Positions 17,049 to 25,642 of a stretch of DNA of 51,256 nt are shown here, one piece after another (position 1 is the first letter of the stretch; the number at the start of each line of letters is the position of its first letter). A model generated the notes under the pieces. The model was given only the letters and a program-made list of their open reading frames with translations, searched no databases and was not told the DNA's origin. The translations under genes and the position numbers were made by a program. The stretch lies in the NCBI GenBank assembly GCA_030832185.1, contig JAURJQ010000031.1, positions 1-51,256 on the forward strand, written 5' to 3'. The DNA comes from Chitinophagales bacterium. Lineage in GTDB: Bacteria > Bacteroidota > Bacteroidia > Chitinophagales > JADJOU01.

Positions 17049-17056
17049 TACTTTTG
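17049..17056 (+). promoter_or_regulatory. Putative -7 element for the NlpC/P60 gene
   Basis: TACTTTTG matches TAnnTTTG and ends only 7 bp before the ATG at 17064, so transcription would begin at or next to the start codon. No convincing -33 element is visible. Confidence 0.4.
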
Positions 17057-17063
17057 TATTTGT

Positions 17064-17606
17064 ATGAACAGGTTGGTTTGTTTTTCTTTTTTTATAGTGC
17101 TTCTAGGATTATCTTCCTGTAGCATATTTAAAAAAAAATCTAATCTAAGCACAACAGTTAAAACTAAAAACAAGGCGGGAAAGCGAGCCCTATTAGAAAA
17201 ATATTCTAAACTAATTGGAGAGGATGTGAGCGATGAAAAACTTTATGGTTTTATAGATGAATGGACAGGGACCCCTTATAAATTCGGAGGTAAAACTAAA
17301 GCAGGAGTGGATTGTTCTAACTTCAGTTGTCAATTGCTCAGAGAAGTATACGAATTTCCACCTAATTTTTATTTTCCTACTTCGAAATTGACTGATCAAG
17401 GAAAAAAAATTGACAAAGCTGCAGCCCGTGAAGGAGATTTAGTCTTGTTTTCAATAAATCAATCTTCAAAAGTCTCGCACGTGGGAGTATATCTTGCAAA
17501 TGAAAAATTTGTGCATGCCAGCACAAGTAAAGGCGTGATGATAAATTCTTTGAATGAGGATTATTACAAAAAGCGATTTGCTTTTATTCTGCGCCTTAAA
17601 AAATAG
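17064..17606 (+). CDS. NlpC/P60-family lipoprotein (cell-wall endopeptidase)
   Basis: A 180-residue lipoprotein likely to cut peptidoglycan stem peptides in the periplasm. The signal ends in the lipobox LSSC (Cys19). The NlpC/P60 catalytic Cys84 lies in GVDCSNFSC, His139 in VSHVGVYL, and the third polar residue is probably His151 in FVHAST. GTPYKFGG before the Cys and AREGDLVLF between Cys and His fit the family well. A short basic stretch (IFKKKSNL, KTKNKAGKRA) follows the lipid anchor. A -7-like element sits right before the ATG. Its stop is convergent with the outer-membrane barrel gene, 6 bp apart. Confidence 0.93.
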   Translation: MNRLVCFSFFIVLLGLSSCSIFKKKSNLSTTVKTKNKAGKRALLEKYSKLIGEDVSDEKLYGFIDEWTGTPYKFGGKTKAGVDCSNFSCQLLREVYEFPPNFYFPTSKLTDQGKKIDKAAAREGDLVLFSINQSSKVSHVGVYLANEKFVHASTSKGVMINSLNEDYYKKRFAFILRLKK

Positions 17607-17612
17607 TAAAAA

Positions 17613-18533
17613 TTAAAATCTCCAGTACCTTTGCTGGAATGCATCTAGGAATATGGTAAACTTAACTTGACCCGAAAGATAGGCGTCGCTCTGGGATGGG
17701 TTGCCACGGATATCTAGGGGACTTCCTATAACTCCAGGATATTCAGATTCGGGGTTTCTATTGGCAAGGGCAGTCACTAATGCTGCTTTGGCGGGGTCAT
17801 AGTTTGATTTAAATACAGCAGGATCTACATAGTATTTTCCGCTGACATCGTCTAGATAATCAGTAAAGGTATAAGTATAGGTAAAATCAACACCAATGGA
17901 ATACACTCTATTCGGTTCTATAAAACGAATGCCTACGGACAAAGGTAAAATGAGCCCCATTAAACTATATTTTTGACCATAGGGCTTTATGCCTTGGCCT
18001 TCTGTGCCCAACGGCTGTAGCTCTATCTCTTCTCCTTTATACCACGTTTTCGGATTGAAACTAAAAATACCGAGGCCAGCGGCTGCGTATGGAGATAATA
18101 TCCAATCATTAATATAACCACTATTATTGTTTCCCCAAGCATCTTCTGTGCGAAAATACTCATAGCGCACATCAAAGGTCAAGGAATTAATCGCCGTATG
18201 AAAATTTAAATTTCTAACGAGCCTAGACCATTCTTCGTCATATTTTTCCTTTGATTTATTATCAGAGTCGTATCCACTTAAATATAGGTGGTTGAAATTG
18301 GCCCCAAAACTAAATCTATTTACCATATTATATCTGTAGCTCAATGAATAGGCCATTTTATAATTCTTAGGATCGAAAGACTCCGTTATAAAAGTAAAGG
18401 GGTGACGATGGTGATTAACAATGTTTAAATCGCCAAAGTAATAAGCAAAGCCCATGCCTCCGCCTAACTCATGAGTCTGAGCCTGCGAATGATGCGCCAA
18501 TGCAAGTAAAAAAAACAAGAGTCCCTTTTTCAT
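17613..18533 (-). CDS. Outer-membrane beta-barrel protein (DUF6089-like)
   Basis: A 306-residue exported protein with signal peptide MKKGLLFFLLALAHHSQAQ. The mature N-terminus THELGGGMGFAYYFGDLN is typical of a Bacteroidota barrel family annotated as DUF6089. Alternating hydrophobic and polar strands with aromatic ends run through the sequence (for example MVNRFSFGANFNHLYL and LPLSVGIRFIEPNRVYSIGVDFTY), and it ends in RYWRF, an aromatic C-terminus suited to outer-membrane insertion. No enzymatic motif is present; such proteins are probably structural or porin-like. A -7 element is at 18549-18556. It is convergent with the NlpC/P60 gene. Confidence 0.8.
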   Translation of the reverse strand: MKKGLLFFLLALAHHSQAQTHELGGGMGFAYYFGDLNIVNHHRHPFTFITESFDPKNYKMAYSLSYRYNMVNRFSFGANFNHLYLSGYDSDNKSKEKYDEEWSRLVRNLNFHTAINSLTFDVRYEYFRTEDAWGNNNSGYINDWILSPYAAAGLGIFSFNPKTWYKGEEIELQPLGTEGQGIKPYGQKYSLMGLILPLSVGIRFIEPNRVYSIGVDFTYTYTFTDYLDDVSGKYYVDPAVFKSNYDPAKAALVTALANRNPESEYPGVIGSPLDIRGNPSQSDAYLSGQVKFTIFLDAFQQRYWRF

Positions 18534-18548
18534 CTATGGAATAATTCA

Positions 18549-18556
18549 CAAATATA
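18549..18556 (-). promoter_or_regulatory. Putative -7 element for the barrel gene
   Basis: On the minus strand the bases read TATATTTG, a full match to TAnnTTTG, 15 bp before the ATG at 18533. Confidence 0.45.
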
Positions 18557-18896
18557 AGTTATGTTGTGGAAAACTAAGTTAAGAAATCAAGAAATTACCC
18601 AAAATTAGATATAATGTTCGATTTATAAAGTCTTAGGTTTTAAACCTAGTCTTACCGAATATTTTTCAATAAAATTGGAAAAGAAATATTGAAAGAATCA
18701 CATCTACCCATGTCCTTATTGTTGATTTTTATACTTATGCCGCCCACAGAGGCCTCCATTATGAAGTTTTATCCTATTGCAGGATAAATAAAGGCGAGAA
18801 AACATTCCTTCCCATCTTTTTCATCTTGTCATCAGGGACTTCATTCTAAGAGCTTATCAATCATCACTATAAAATTTTTATGTATATTTGTAACTG
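18557..18896. other. Divergent intergenic region with two inverted repeats
   Basis: This gap separates a minus-strand barrel gene from a plus-strand amidohydrolase and holds no gene. TAGGTTT-T-AAACCTA is a perfect inverted repeat at 18634-18648, bracketed by direct copies of AGTCTTA (18629-18635 and 18648-18654). TTATCCT-ATTGC-AGGATAA at 18769-18787 is a perfect seven-pair hairpin without a T tract on either side. The second could be an RNA structure or an operator. The -7 element for the plus-strand gene is at 18883-18890. Confidence 0.5.
18883..18890 (+). promoter_or_regulatory. Putative -7 element for the M20 amidohydrolase gene
   Basis: TATATTTG matches TAnnTTTG and ends 6 bp before the ATG at 18897, which implies a leaderless or almost leaderless transcript. 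Confidence 0.45.
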
Positions 18897-20072
18897 ATGA
18901 ATTTAACATCCTTACCTACCTTTACCTTTAAAGATCTACTTCTTGAGTGGAGGCGACACCTTCATAGTCACCCTGAGTTATCATGGCAGGAGTTTGAGAC
19001 CACAGAGTTTATCTTAAATGAACTGAAAAAGATAGGGATTGAAGACATATCTAGACCTTTGAAAACAGGTTTAGTAGCTAAGATAGAAAATGGTAAAGGA
19101 AAATGTGTAGCCCTAAGAGCAGACATTGATGCTCTGCCAATCACGGAGCAAAATACATGTAGCTATAAAAGCCAAAACGATGGCGTCATGCATGCCTGTG
19201 GCCATGATGTGCACTCTACTTGCTTGCTAGGTGCCGCTAAATATCTTATAGAAAATAGAGATAAATGGCAGGGAACCATCGTTTTGATTTTCCAGCCAAG
19301 CGAAGAAAAGCAACCTTCGGGAGCAGAAGCTTTAATTAAAGCCGGAGTTATAGAAGATTCAAAGATTGAAGCTATTTTAGGGCTTCATGTTACGCCTGAA
19401 CTAGAAGTAGGTAAGCTAGGTTTTCACGAGGGACCATTTATGGCTTCTGCAGATGAAATATATATGACCATCATAGGCAAAGGAGGACATGGAGCTTCTC
19501 CCCATCTCTGTATAGATCCCATCGTGTTGAGTGCCCATATCATTCTAGCTCTGCAGAATTTAATCAGTAGGTATGCAGACCCTAAGACTCCTACAGTATT
19601 GACATTTGGTGATATTCACGGTTCGGGGGCTACGAATATCATACCGGAAAAAGTTGAACTCAAAGGTACGCTGCGTACGTTTGATGAAAAGTGGCGAAAA
19701 GAAGTTCAGCAGAAAACTAAAGAAATAGCCCAAGGTATAGCCAGGAGCTTTGGAGGAGATTGTGTCGTTGACATACCTGAAGGAGTTCCATTTGTGAATA
19801 ATGAACCAGTCTTGACAAATAAGATATCACTGTTAGCAGAGCATTTATTAGGAAAAGAAAATGTAGTAGCAATGCCCATGCGCATGGGTGCTGAAGACTT
19901 TTCTTTTTATGGGCATCACTGTGCGGCCTCTTTTTTCCGTCTAGGTACAGGAAATGATAAAAAAGGCACAACAATTACAGTCCATAATTCTAAATTCGAA
20001 ATCGACGAAGATGCCTTAATTGTTGGCAGCAGTGCCATGGCAAAGATGGCAATTGGTTTGTTAAATGATTAA
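18897..20072 (+). CDS. M20-family amidohydrolase (N-acyl amino acid / hippurate type)
   Basis: A 391-residue zinc- or manganese-dependent amidohydrolase of the M20D group, which removes acyl groups from amino acids or related amides. Motifs appear in family order: RRHLHSHPELSWQE near residue 15-28, ALRADIDALPITEQN (about 71-85), MHACGHDVH with metal-binding Cys and His (about 98-106), FQPSEEKQPSGAEALI, and LGLHVTPELEVG. The lid domain runs from about 180 to 290, and the C-terminal ligand His is in MGAEDFSFYGHH or the later TVHN. No signal peptide is seen, so it is cytoplasmic. The physiological substrate cannot be read from the sequence. Confidence 0.93.
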   Translation: MNLTSLPTFTFKDLLLEWRRHLHSHPELSWQEFETTEFILNELKKIGIEDISRPLKTGLVAKIENGKGKCVALRADIDALPITEQNTCSYKSQNDGVMHACGHDVHSTCLLGAAKYLIENRDKWQGTIVLIFQPSEEKQPSGAEALIKAGVIEDSKIEAILGLHVTPELEVGKLGFHEGPFMASADEIYMTIIGKGGHGASPHLCIDPIVLSAHIILALQNLISRYADPKTPTVLTFGDIHGSGATNIIPEKVELKGTLRTFDEKWRKEVQQKTKEIAQGIARSFGGDCVVDIPEGVPFVNNEPVLTNKISLLAEHLLGKENVVAMPMRMGAEDFSFYGHHCAASFFRLGTGNDKKGTTITVHNSKFEIDEDALIVGSSAMAKMAIGLLND

Positions 20073-20136
20073 TAGGTCGGCGATAATTATGGGTATAATT
20101 CGTTTGAGTTATTAATTTATATATCTACACCCTTTA

Positions 20137-20958
20137 TTACCCTAGCCCTACATCCAGAAGCATCATCACTATAAAGCCAGCTATAAAGCCAAGGGTAGCG
20201 ACATCTGTGTATTTATCTAGCTGGGTTTCAGGGATGACTTCTTCTACCACTACGTATATCATGGCTCCAGCTGCAAAGGCTAGCGCATAAGGCAAAACAG
20301 GTTGAATCTGCAAGACAAGCAAAGCTCCTACAACTCCTGCAATGGGCTCTACTATGGCAGATAACTGACCATAATTGAAAGATTTGAATCGACTTAACCC
20401 CTGCCTTCGCAGTGGCATACTGACCGCAAGCCCCTCAGGAAAATTCTGAATACCTATGCCAATGGCCAACGCTAAAGCGCCGCCGTAGGTAGCACCTTCA
20501 ATCCCTGCAGCCGCCCCACCAAATAATACACCCACAGCCAGTCCTTCGGGAATATTGTGCAAGGTGATGGCTAATACAAGCAGCGTCGTTTTATGCCAAC
20601 TAGTTTTAACACCTTCTGCCTGATCATGGTGAAAATTGATATGCAGGTGAGGCAATAATTTATCTAAGCCGAATAAGAAAATAGCCCCAAAAAAGAAACC
20701 AAAAGCAGCAGGAAAAGCTTTTGCGAATCCTTCGCCAGGGCTCATTTCAATAGCGGGTGCCAACAGGGACCAAAAACTTGCGGCGACCATAACACCTCCT
20801 GTAAATCCCAGCATGCCGTCTAGCATTTTCCGGGACATATCTTTAAAAAGAAATACCAAGGCCGCACCGCTAGCCGTTAGCAACCACGTAAATGTAGTTG
20901 CTATTAAGGTCGCCCATATGGGCCCTATAGCTATTATGTTTTTTATGATTTCCTCCAT
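20137..20958 (-). CDS. ZIP-family metal transporter
   Basis: A 273-residue inner-membrane protein with eight predicted helices. The ZIP metal-path motifs are in helices IV and V: LHNIPEGLAVGVLFGG (about residues 134-149) and IGIQNFPEGLAVSMPLRRQG (about 168-187). A His-containing loop, LLPHLHINFHHDQAEGVK, lies between helices III and IV as usual. GufA-type bacterial ZIPs, which this resembles through the FKDMSRKMLDGMLGFTGGVMVAASFWSLL start, import zinc and other divalent ions. The ATG at 20958 is followed by a short hydrophilic stretch. It is divergent from the AAA+ gene, with 270 bp between them. Confidence 0.92.
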   Translation of the reverse strand: MEEIIKNIIAIGPIWATLIATTFTWLLTASGAALVFLFKDMSRKMLDGMLGFTGGVMVAASFWSLLAPAIEMSPGEGFAKAFPAAFGFFFGAIFLFGLDKLLPHLHINFHHDQAEGVKTSWHKTTLLVLAITLHNIPEGLAVGVLFGGAAAGIEGATYGGALALAIGIGIQNFPEGLAVSMPLRRQGLSRFKSFNYGQLSAIVEPIAGVVGALLVLQIQPVLPYALAFAAGAMIYVVVEEVIPETQLDKYTDVATLGFIAGFIVMMLLDVGLG

Positions 20959-21141
20959 CGTGACTTATTTCACAAGCAAATCTAATAGTTTCAGTAAGAA
21001 CTATTGTATTTTCTATAATATACGCTCAAACAACTGTTAAAATCGAGAGTCAAAAGCAAAAAAATACAAGCGCATTCGAAAAAGGTATATATTCGCATAG
21101 TTTTTAATTTAATAGAAATAATACCGTATATGAATTAGTAA

Positions 21142-21226
21142 TCGGTCAAAAAAAAGACCGAAACTACAGCAAGGACGGTGTTATACCCATAAATAATTGG
21201 TATAGTTTTAAAACTTAAATGGTATA
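21142..21226. promoter_or_regulatory. Cluster of inverted repeats upstream of the AAA+ gene
   Basis: TCGGTC and GACCGA (21142-21147 and 21156-21161) flank a run of eight A. TATACC (21182-21187) and GGTATA (21199-21204) form a second inverted repeat, followed by the palindrome AGTTTTAAAACT (21204-21215) and a further GGTATA (21221-21226) just before the ATG at 21229. The first structure has no T tract for a plus-strand terminator. These may be operator sites, as they lie immediately before the gene. Confidence 0.4.
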
Positions 21227-21228
21227 AG

Positions 21229-23832
21229 ATGTCTGATAATTATAAATACAAAAGCCTAAAAATATATGCCTCTAATGAGTGGCTCTATGAGTCTAAGAAG
21301 TACAGACAAGTCTTCGACTCAAACGAAGTAAGACATATCTATGCTGAACTCGCCTTTTTTAATAAACGCTTTGATGAAGCTGAATGGACAGCAAGGATTA
21401 ATCTAAAAGCATTTTCTACAAAGACTGCACGAATAGAACTTTGCAATATTCATGCTACAAGGGTGGTAAAAGCAGAGGACAATATTGTCTTCGTCAGAGA
21501 AGGCTGGGGCCAGGAAATGCCCGGAAGCTTCTGGAAAGAAGGAGAGTACTGCTGGGAAGCCTATATTGATGATGAACTCGTAGCTACTAGCTATTTTTAT
21601 GTCTATGATGTAGGCTTGGTAAATAGCTTTGAAAATAAATATTTTTTTATTTCAGCTGCTGCTCTATACGAAGGTCCAGACAGCAATCTAAACATCAATG
21701 ATCGAAAATATTTATTAGAATTTGACTATAAAGAAACTCGATTTGTATGGGTCGAATGTGAAATAGAGAATCTTCTTGAAAAAGATTGGATGTGTGAACT
21801 AACGTTTAATTTTTACAATGATGCTAGGCAGCTAAAAGGCAGTTCTGTGAGAATGGCAAGAATACCAAGTGGAGAGAGTTTCCTTTTCGAAACGGGCTGG
21901 GGGAGTGATGTTAAAGGCTCTTGGTTTGAGGATAATTATACAGTAGAAGTGGTATTTATGGATACGCTCATTGCTGTCATTCCTTTTAAAATGGGCGATC
22001 GATACACCGAAGGGGAGTCTAATCTGATAACCATAGGCAGTGAAATGTTCAATAACATGGGGCTGCTTCCTGCAAATATTGAAGAAGAAATCGATACGAA
22101 ATCATTAGATGATTTAATTCAAGAACTGGATAGTCTGACAGGTCTCGAGAATATTAAACAGGAAGTGAAGGATTATGTGCAATATCTAAACTTTTTAGTG
22201 ATAAGGAAAGAAAAGGGCTATGATGATAGCTCTGGCATTTCCATTCACTCTGCATTTCTAGGAAATCCTGGTACAGGTAAGACAACCGTGGCTAGATTAC
22301 TAGGTAAGATATTTCATAAATTAGGCTTTTTATCTAAAGGGCATATTCATGAAGTAGACAGAGCGGACTTAGTAGCAGAATATATTGGTCAGACGGCGCC
22401 GAAAGTTAAGGAAGCTATTGATGCTGCTAGAGGAGGTATTCTATTTATAGATGAGGCTTATTCTTTATATAGATCAGGAGAAGACACAAAAGATTTTGGT
22501 CGTGAAGTGATTGAAATTTTACTGAAAGAAATGAGCGATGGTAAAGGTGATATAGCGGTCTTCGTAGCAGGCTATCCCAAAGAAATGGAAGTCTTTTTAG
22601 ACTCTAACCCTGGTTTAAAATCTAGATTTAGTCATTATTATTATTTCCAAGATTATACGCCACAGGAGCTAGAGGAAATCGCTCTATTAGAATACAATAA
22701 GCACAAGCTAAATCTCTTGCCTGATGCTAAAGCCTTATTGTCAAAGAAATTGGTAGATGCTTATCGTTCAAGAACCAATTCCTTTGGAAACGCGCGTATG
22801 GTCATTTCTCTTGTCAACGAGTCCAAGATGAACATGGGAATTCGATTGATGAAAAACGAAAATGTCAAAGAATTGCCTGCAGAAGTTTTTGCAGAAATCA
22901 CAATGGATGATGTGCGAGAAGTCTTCGAAGATACGAAGAAGAAGAAGCCGCATATACCAGTAGACGAAGAGCTGCTTAAAGATAGCTTAGCCGAACTCAA
23001 TGCACTGGTAGGTCTTACGAATGTGAAAAAAGAGGTCAATGAATTAATAACTCTGGTAAGATTCTATCAAGAAGAAGGAAAGGATGTTTTGAATAAATTT
23101 CCACTCCATTCAGTATTTTTAGGAAATCCAGGTACAGGAAAAACCACTGTAGCTAGAATCTTGGCTAGAATCTTTAAAGCGATTGGAATCATAGAGCGTG
23201 GTGATTTAATAGAATGTGATCGAGAAAAACTGGTAGGTGCTTTTGTGGGTCAGACGGCCATCAAGACGACAGAAATGATAGATAAGGCTATAGGAAGCGT
23301 TTTATTTATAGACGAAGCATACTCTCTAACCTCAGGGCATGGAGGCGATTTTGGAAATGAAGCCATAGATACCTTACTTAAGCGCATGGAAGATCAGCGG
23401 GGCGAGTTTATCGTCATCGTAGCGGGCTATACTGATAGAATGATGAATTTTTTAGAGAGTAATCCAGGTCTTCGTTCTAGATTTGATAGAAAGTTTGATT
23501 TTGAAGATTATAGTGCAGACGAATTACAAAGTATCTTCTTTAGTATGCTAGTCACGGAAGGACTCAAATTAGATAAGAAGGCTAGTGAATTTATGATGGA
23601 CTATTTAAAAACACTCGTCCGTCAGAAGTCAAAATATTTTGGAAATGGACGCGCTATTCGTAAGCTGGTAGAAAAAGTAATCAAAACTCAAAATCTACGA
23701 TTGGCGGAAATGCCATCTGAAAAACGAACAGATAAAATTCGCTCGACAATAACGATGGATGATGTAAAAGATTTAGATCCGACGAAAGATGATTTCTTAG
23801 AGAGCGGCAAGGGAGTAAGAATAGGGTTTTAG
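21229..23832 (+). CDS. Double AAA+ ATPase (CbxX/CfxQ-SpoVK type) with duplicated N-terminal domain
   Basis: An 867-residue cytoplasmic protein. Two AAA+ modules have Walker A GNPGTGKTT at 345-353 and 632-640, Walker B LFIDEAYSL near 405-413 and 692-700, and arginine-finger regions GLKSRF and GLRSRF after NP. They resemble CbxX/CfxQ and SpoVK ATPases, which remodel protein complexes such as Rubisco; no Rubisco is present here. Residues 1-258 hold two copies of an unrecognised, probably beta-rich domain. Shared features are REGWGQEMPGSFW (90-102) against ETGWGSDVKGSWF (221-233), and the following strand with DDELVATSYF against MDTLIAVIPF. Each ATPase is preceded by LxxLxxLVGL/LTGL-xNxKxEV. No operon partner is evident, and the target is unknown. 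Confidence 0.9.
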   Translation: MSDNYKYKSLKIYASNEWLYESKKYRQVFDSNEVRHIYAELAFFNKRFDEAEWTARINLKAFSTKTARIELCNIHATRVVKAEDNIVFVREGWGQEMPGSFWKEGEYCWEAYIDDELVATSYFYVYDVGLVNSFENKYFFISAAALYEGPDSNLNINDRKYLLEFDYKETRFVWVECEIENLLEKDWMCELTFNFYNDARQLKGSSVRMARIPSGESFLFETGWGSDVKGSWFEDNYTVEVVFMDTLIAVIPFKMGDRYTEGESNLITIGSEMFNNMGLLPANIEEEIDTKSLDDLIQELDSLTGLENIKQEVKDYVQYLNFLVIRKEKGYDDSSGISIHSAFLGNPGTGKTTVARLLGKIFHKLGFLSKGHIHEVDRADLVAEYIGQTAPKVKEAIDAARGGILFIDEAYSLYRSGEDTKDFGREVIEILLKEMSDGKGDIAVFVAGYPKEMEVFLDSNPGLKSRFSHYYYFQDYTPQELEEIALLEYNKHKLNLLPDAKALLSKKLVDAYRSRTNSFGNARMVISLVNESKMNMGIRLMKNENVKELPAEVFAEITMDDVREVFEDTKKKKPHIPVDEELLKDSLAELNALVGLTNVKKEVNELITLVRFYQEEGKDVLNKFPLHSVFLGNPGTGKTTVARILARIFKAIGIIERGDLIECDREKLVGAFVGQTAIKTTEMIDKAIGSVLFIDEAYSLTSGHGGDFGNEAIDTLLKRMEDQRGEFIVIVAGYTDRMMNFLESNPGLRSRFDRKFDFEDYSADELQSIFFSMLVTEGLKLDKKASEFMMDYLKTLVRQKSKYFGNGRAIRKLVEKVIKTQNLRLAEMPSEKRTDKIRSTITMDDVKDLDPTKDDFLESGKGVRIGF

Positions 23833-23836
23833 TGCT

Positions 23837-23844
23837 TAATTTTG
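23837..23844 (+). promoter_or_regulatory. Putative -7 element for rsmE
   Basis: TAATTTTG matches TAnnTTTG and lies 25 bp before the ATG at 23870, just after the AAA+ stop codon. Confidence 0.4.
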
Positions 23845-23869
23845 AGTTGTAAATTATAAGTTTTTACTA

Positions 23870-24550
23870 ATGCAGCTCTTCTATTCACCCTTATGGTCAA
23901 TGACTAAGCCGATTTTTCTCAGTGAGGAAGAAAGCAGGCATTGTGTTTCTGTGCTTCGGCATAATACGGGTGATCTCATTTATGTTATAGATGGACTAGG
24001 TTCTAAAGTTTTATGCGAGATTGTTCTGGCGAATACGAAGAAAACACAGTTGCGATTTATTGAAAAAATAGAAACAAATCAAAACCCATCCACTCTTCAT
24101 ATTGCTATTTCTCCTACTAAATCAAATGATAGAATAGAATGGTTTATAGAAAAGGCCTGCGAAATAGGTGTAGGTAAAATTACGCCGCTTATCTGCCAAC
24201 GAACGGAGCGAAGCAAAGTGAATCTGGATCGCTGGAATAAAATTATCCAGTCAGCGTGTAAACAAGCTCAAGTCCTTTATTTCCCAATATTGGAGGAAGC
24301 GGTGAAATTTGATAAATTCATCTTATCGTGTTCGAAAACCAGTTATATTGCTTCGATTGGGGTGTCAGCAAAACTGACTGAAATGAAGAAGTCTGACAAA
24401 GACCTAATTATCATTGGCCCTGAAGGAGATTTCTCAGAAGGGGAATTTAATTTGATTAGAAAGCTGGGGGTGAAAGAAGTCACGTTATCGGAAAACATTC
24501 TGAGGGTGGAGACCGCAGGAATAGTAGCAATAAGTCAATGGAATAGCTGA
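23870..24550 (+). CDS. rsmE: 16S rRNA m3U1498 methyltransferase RsmE
   Basis: RsmE methylates N3 of U1498 in the small-subunit decoding region, using S-adenosylmethionine. The 226-residue protein has an N-terminal PUA-like RNA-binding part (SEEESRHCVSVLRHNTGDLIYVIDG, about 19-43). A SPOUT methyltransferase domain follows, with SPTKSNDRIEWFIEKACEIGV and QRTERSK. The deep trefoil knot is IIGPEGDFSEGEF followed by VTLSENILRVETAGIVA, which forms the cofactor site. The length is slightly below the usual 240. Its stop TGA is directly followed by the GTG of lpxB, so the two genes are almost certainly co-transcribed. Confidence 0.95.
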   Translation: MQLFYSPLWSMTKPIFLSEEESRHCVSVLRHNTGDLIYVIDGLGSKVLCEIVLANTKKTQLRFIEKIETNQNPSTLHIAISPTKSNDRIEWFIEKACEIGVGKITPLICQRTERSKVNLDRWNKIIQSACKQAQVLYFPILEEAVKFDKFILSCSKTSYIASIGVSAKLTEMKKSDKDLIIIGPEGDFSEGEFNLIRKLGVKEVTLSENILRVETAGIVAISQWNS

Positions 24551-25642
24551 GTGAAACAAGAAATAAAAAAATTATTCATAGTATCAGGTGAAGCCTCGGG
24601 CGATCTTCATGGCTCTAATTTAGTCAAGGAGTTGCTTACAAATTCACCTGATTTAGAAATATTCGCTTGGGGAGGGGATAAAATGGCTGCAGCAGGTGCT
24701 AAGATTTTAAAGCATTATCGAGACTTAGCATTTATGGGTTTTTATGAAGTCATACGAAATTTTCCTACGATAATCCGAAATTTCGGAGTGATAAAAAAAC
24801 AAATATTAGATGTGAATCCTAAGGTCGTGGTGTTAATGGATTATCCTGGTTTCAACCTTCGATTACTGTCATGGTTGAAGCAAAACGACTTTATTGTGAT
24901 ATACTATATCGCACCACAGGCCTGGGCTTGGAAAGAAAATAGAGTGAAAAAAATGGCAAAGTATATTGATGAACTCCTAGTTATTTTACCATTTGAAGAA
25001 GAGTTTTTTCGAACAAGAGGTATTAAGACAGAATTCGTGGGTCATCCGCTGTTACAGTCAAAACTTGAAAGTCAAAACTTGAAAGAAAGTAGACAGATTG
25101 CTTTATTACCAGGGAGTAGAAAGCAAGAAGTGGAGCATATTTTGCCATTGATGTTGAGCGTTCAATCCGAAATTTCGGATTATAAATTTGTCATAGCAGC
25201 GATGAGTCACATAGGGGAATCATTTTATAAAAGAATTATTGGGGACAAAAAGGCAGTATTGATATTTGATAATAGCGATGAGGTTATAGGCAATTCGGAA
25301 TTTGCATTGGTTTCTTCTGGCACAGCGACTCTACAAACAGCATTGGCAGAAGTCCCTCAAATCGTCTGCTACAAGAGTGGTTGGCTCAATTATGAATTAG
25401 GAAAAAGACTGATTAAAGTGCCATTTATCTCTCTAGTTAATCTCATTTTTGGAAAAGAAATAGTTAGAGAATTAATTCAAGATAATTTGAATACAGCAAG
25501 TTTGATAGCCGAAATAAAAAAGCTACAAGACCTAAATAATAGAAAAGTGCTCAAAGAAAATTATCAGAGTCTGCGAAAATTAATAGGCGAAAAGAATGCC
25601 TCTAAGCGTGCAGCAGAAATTATTTTGGCGCATTATCCATAG
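24551..25642 (+). CDS. lpxB: Lipid-A-disaccharide synthase
   Basis: LpxB joins UDP-2,3-diacylglucosamine and lipid X to form the lipid A disaccharide at the inner face of the inner membrane. Family signatures are VSGEASGDLHGSNL (residues 10-23), WGGDKMAAAGA, MGFYEVIRNFPTI, DYPGFNLRL, YYIAPQAWAWKENRVKKM and VGHPLL, with LLPGSRKQEVEHILP at the nucleotide-binding half and SSGTATLQTAL near the C-terminus. The 363 residues match. Translation starts at GTG, which abuts the rsmE stop; no upstream alternative exists. Two copies of a palindromic repeat (24774-24787 and 25164-25181) lie in the coding sequence. Confidence 0.96.
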   Translation: MKQEIKKLFIVSGEASGDLHGSNLVKELLTNSPDLEIFAWGGDKMAAAGAKILKHYRDLAFMGFYEVIRNFPTIIRNFGVIKKQILDVNPKVVVLMDYPGFNLRLLSWLKQNDFIVIYYIAPQAWAWKENRVKKMAKYIDELLVILPFEEEFFRTRGIKTEFVGHPLLQSKLESQNLKESRQIALLPGSRKQEVEHILPLMLSVQSEISDYKFVIAAMSHIGESFYKRIIGDKKAVLIFDNSDEVIGNSEFALVSSGTATLQTALAEVPQIVCYKSGWLNYELGKRLIKVPFISLVNLIFGKEIVRELIQDNLNTASLIAEIKKLQDLNNRKVLKENYQSLRKLIGEKNASKRAAEIILAHYP

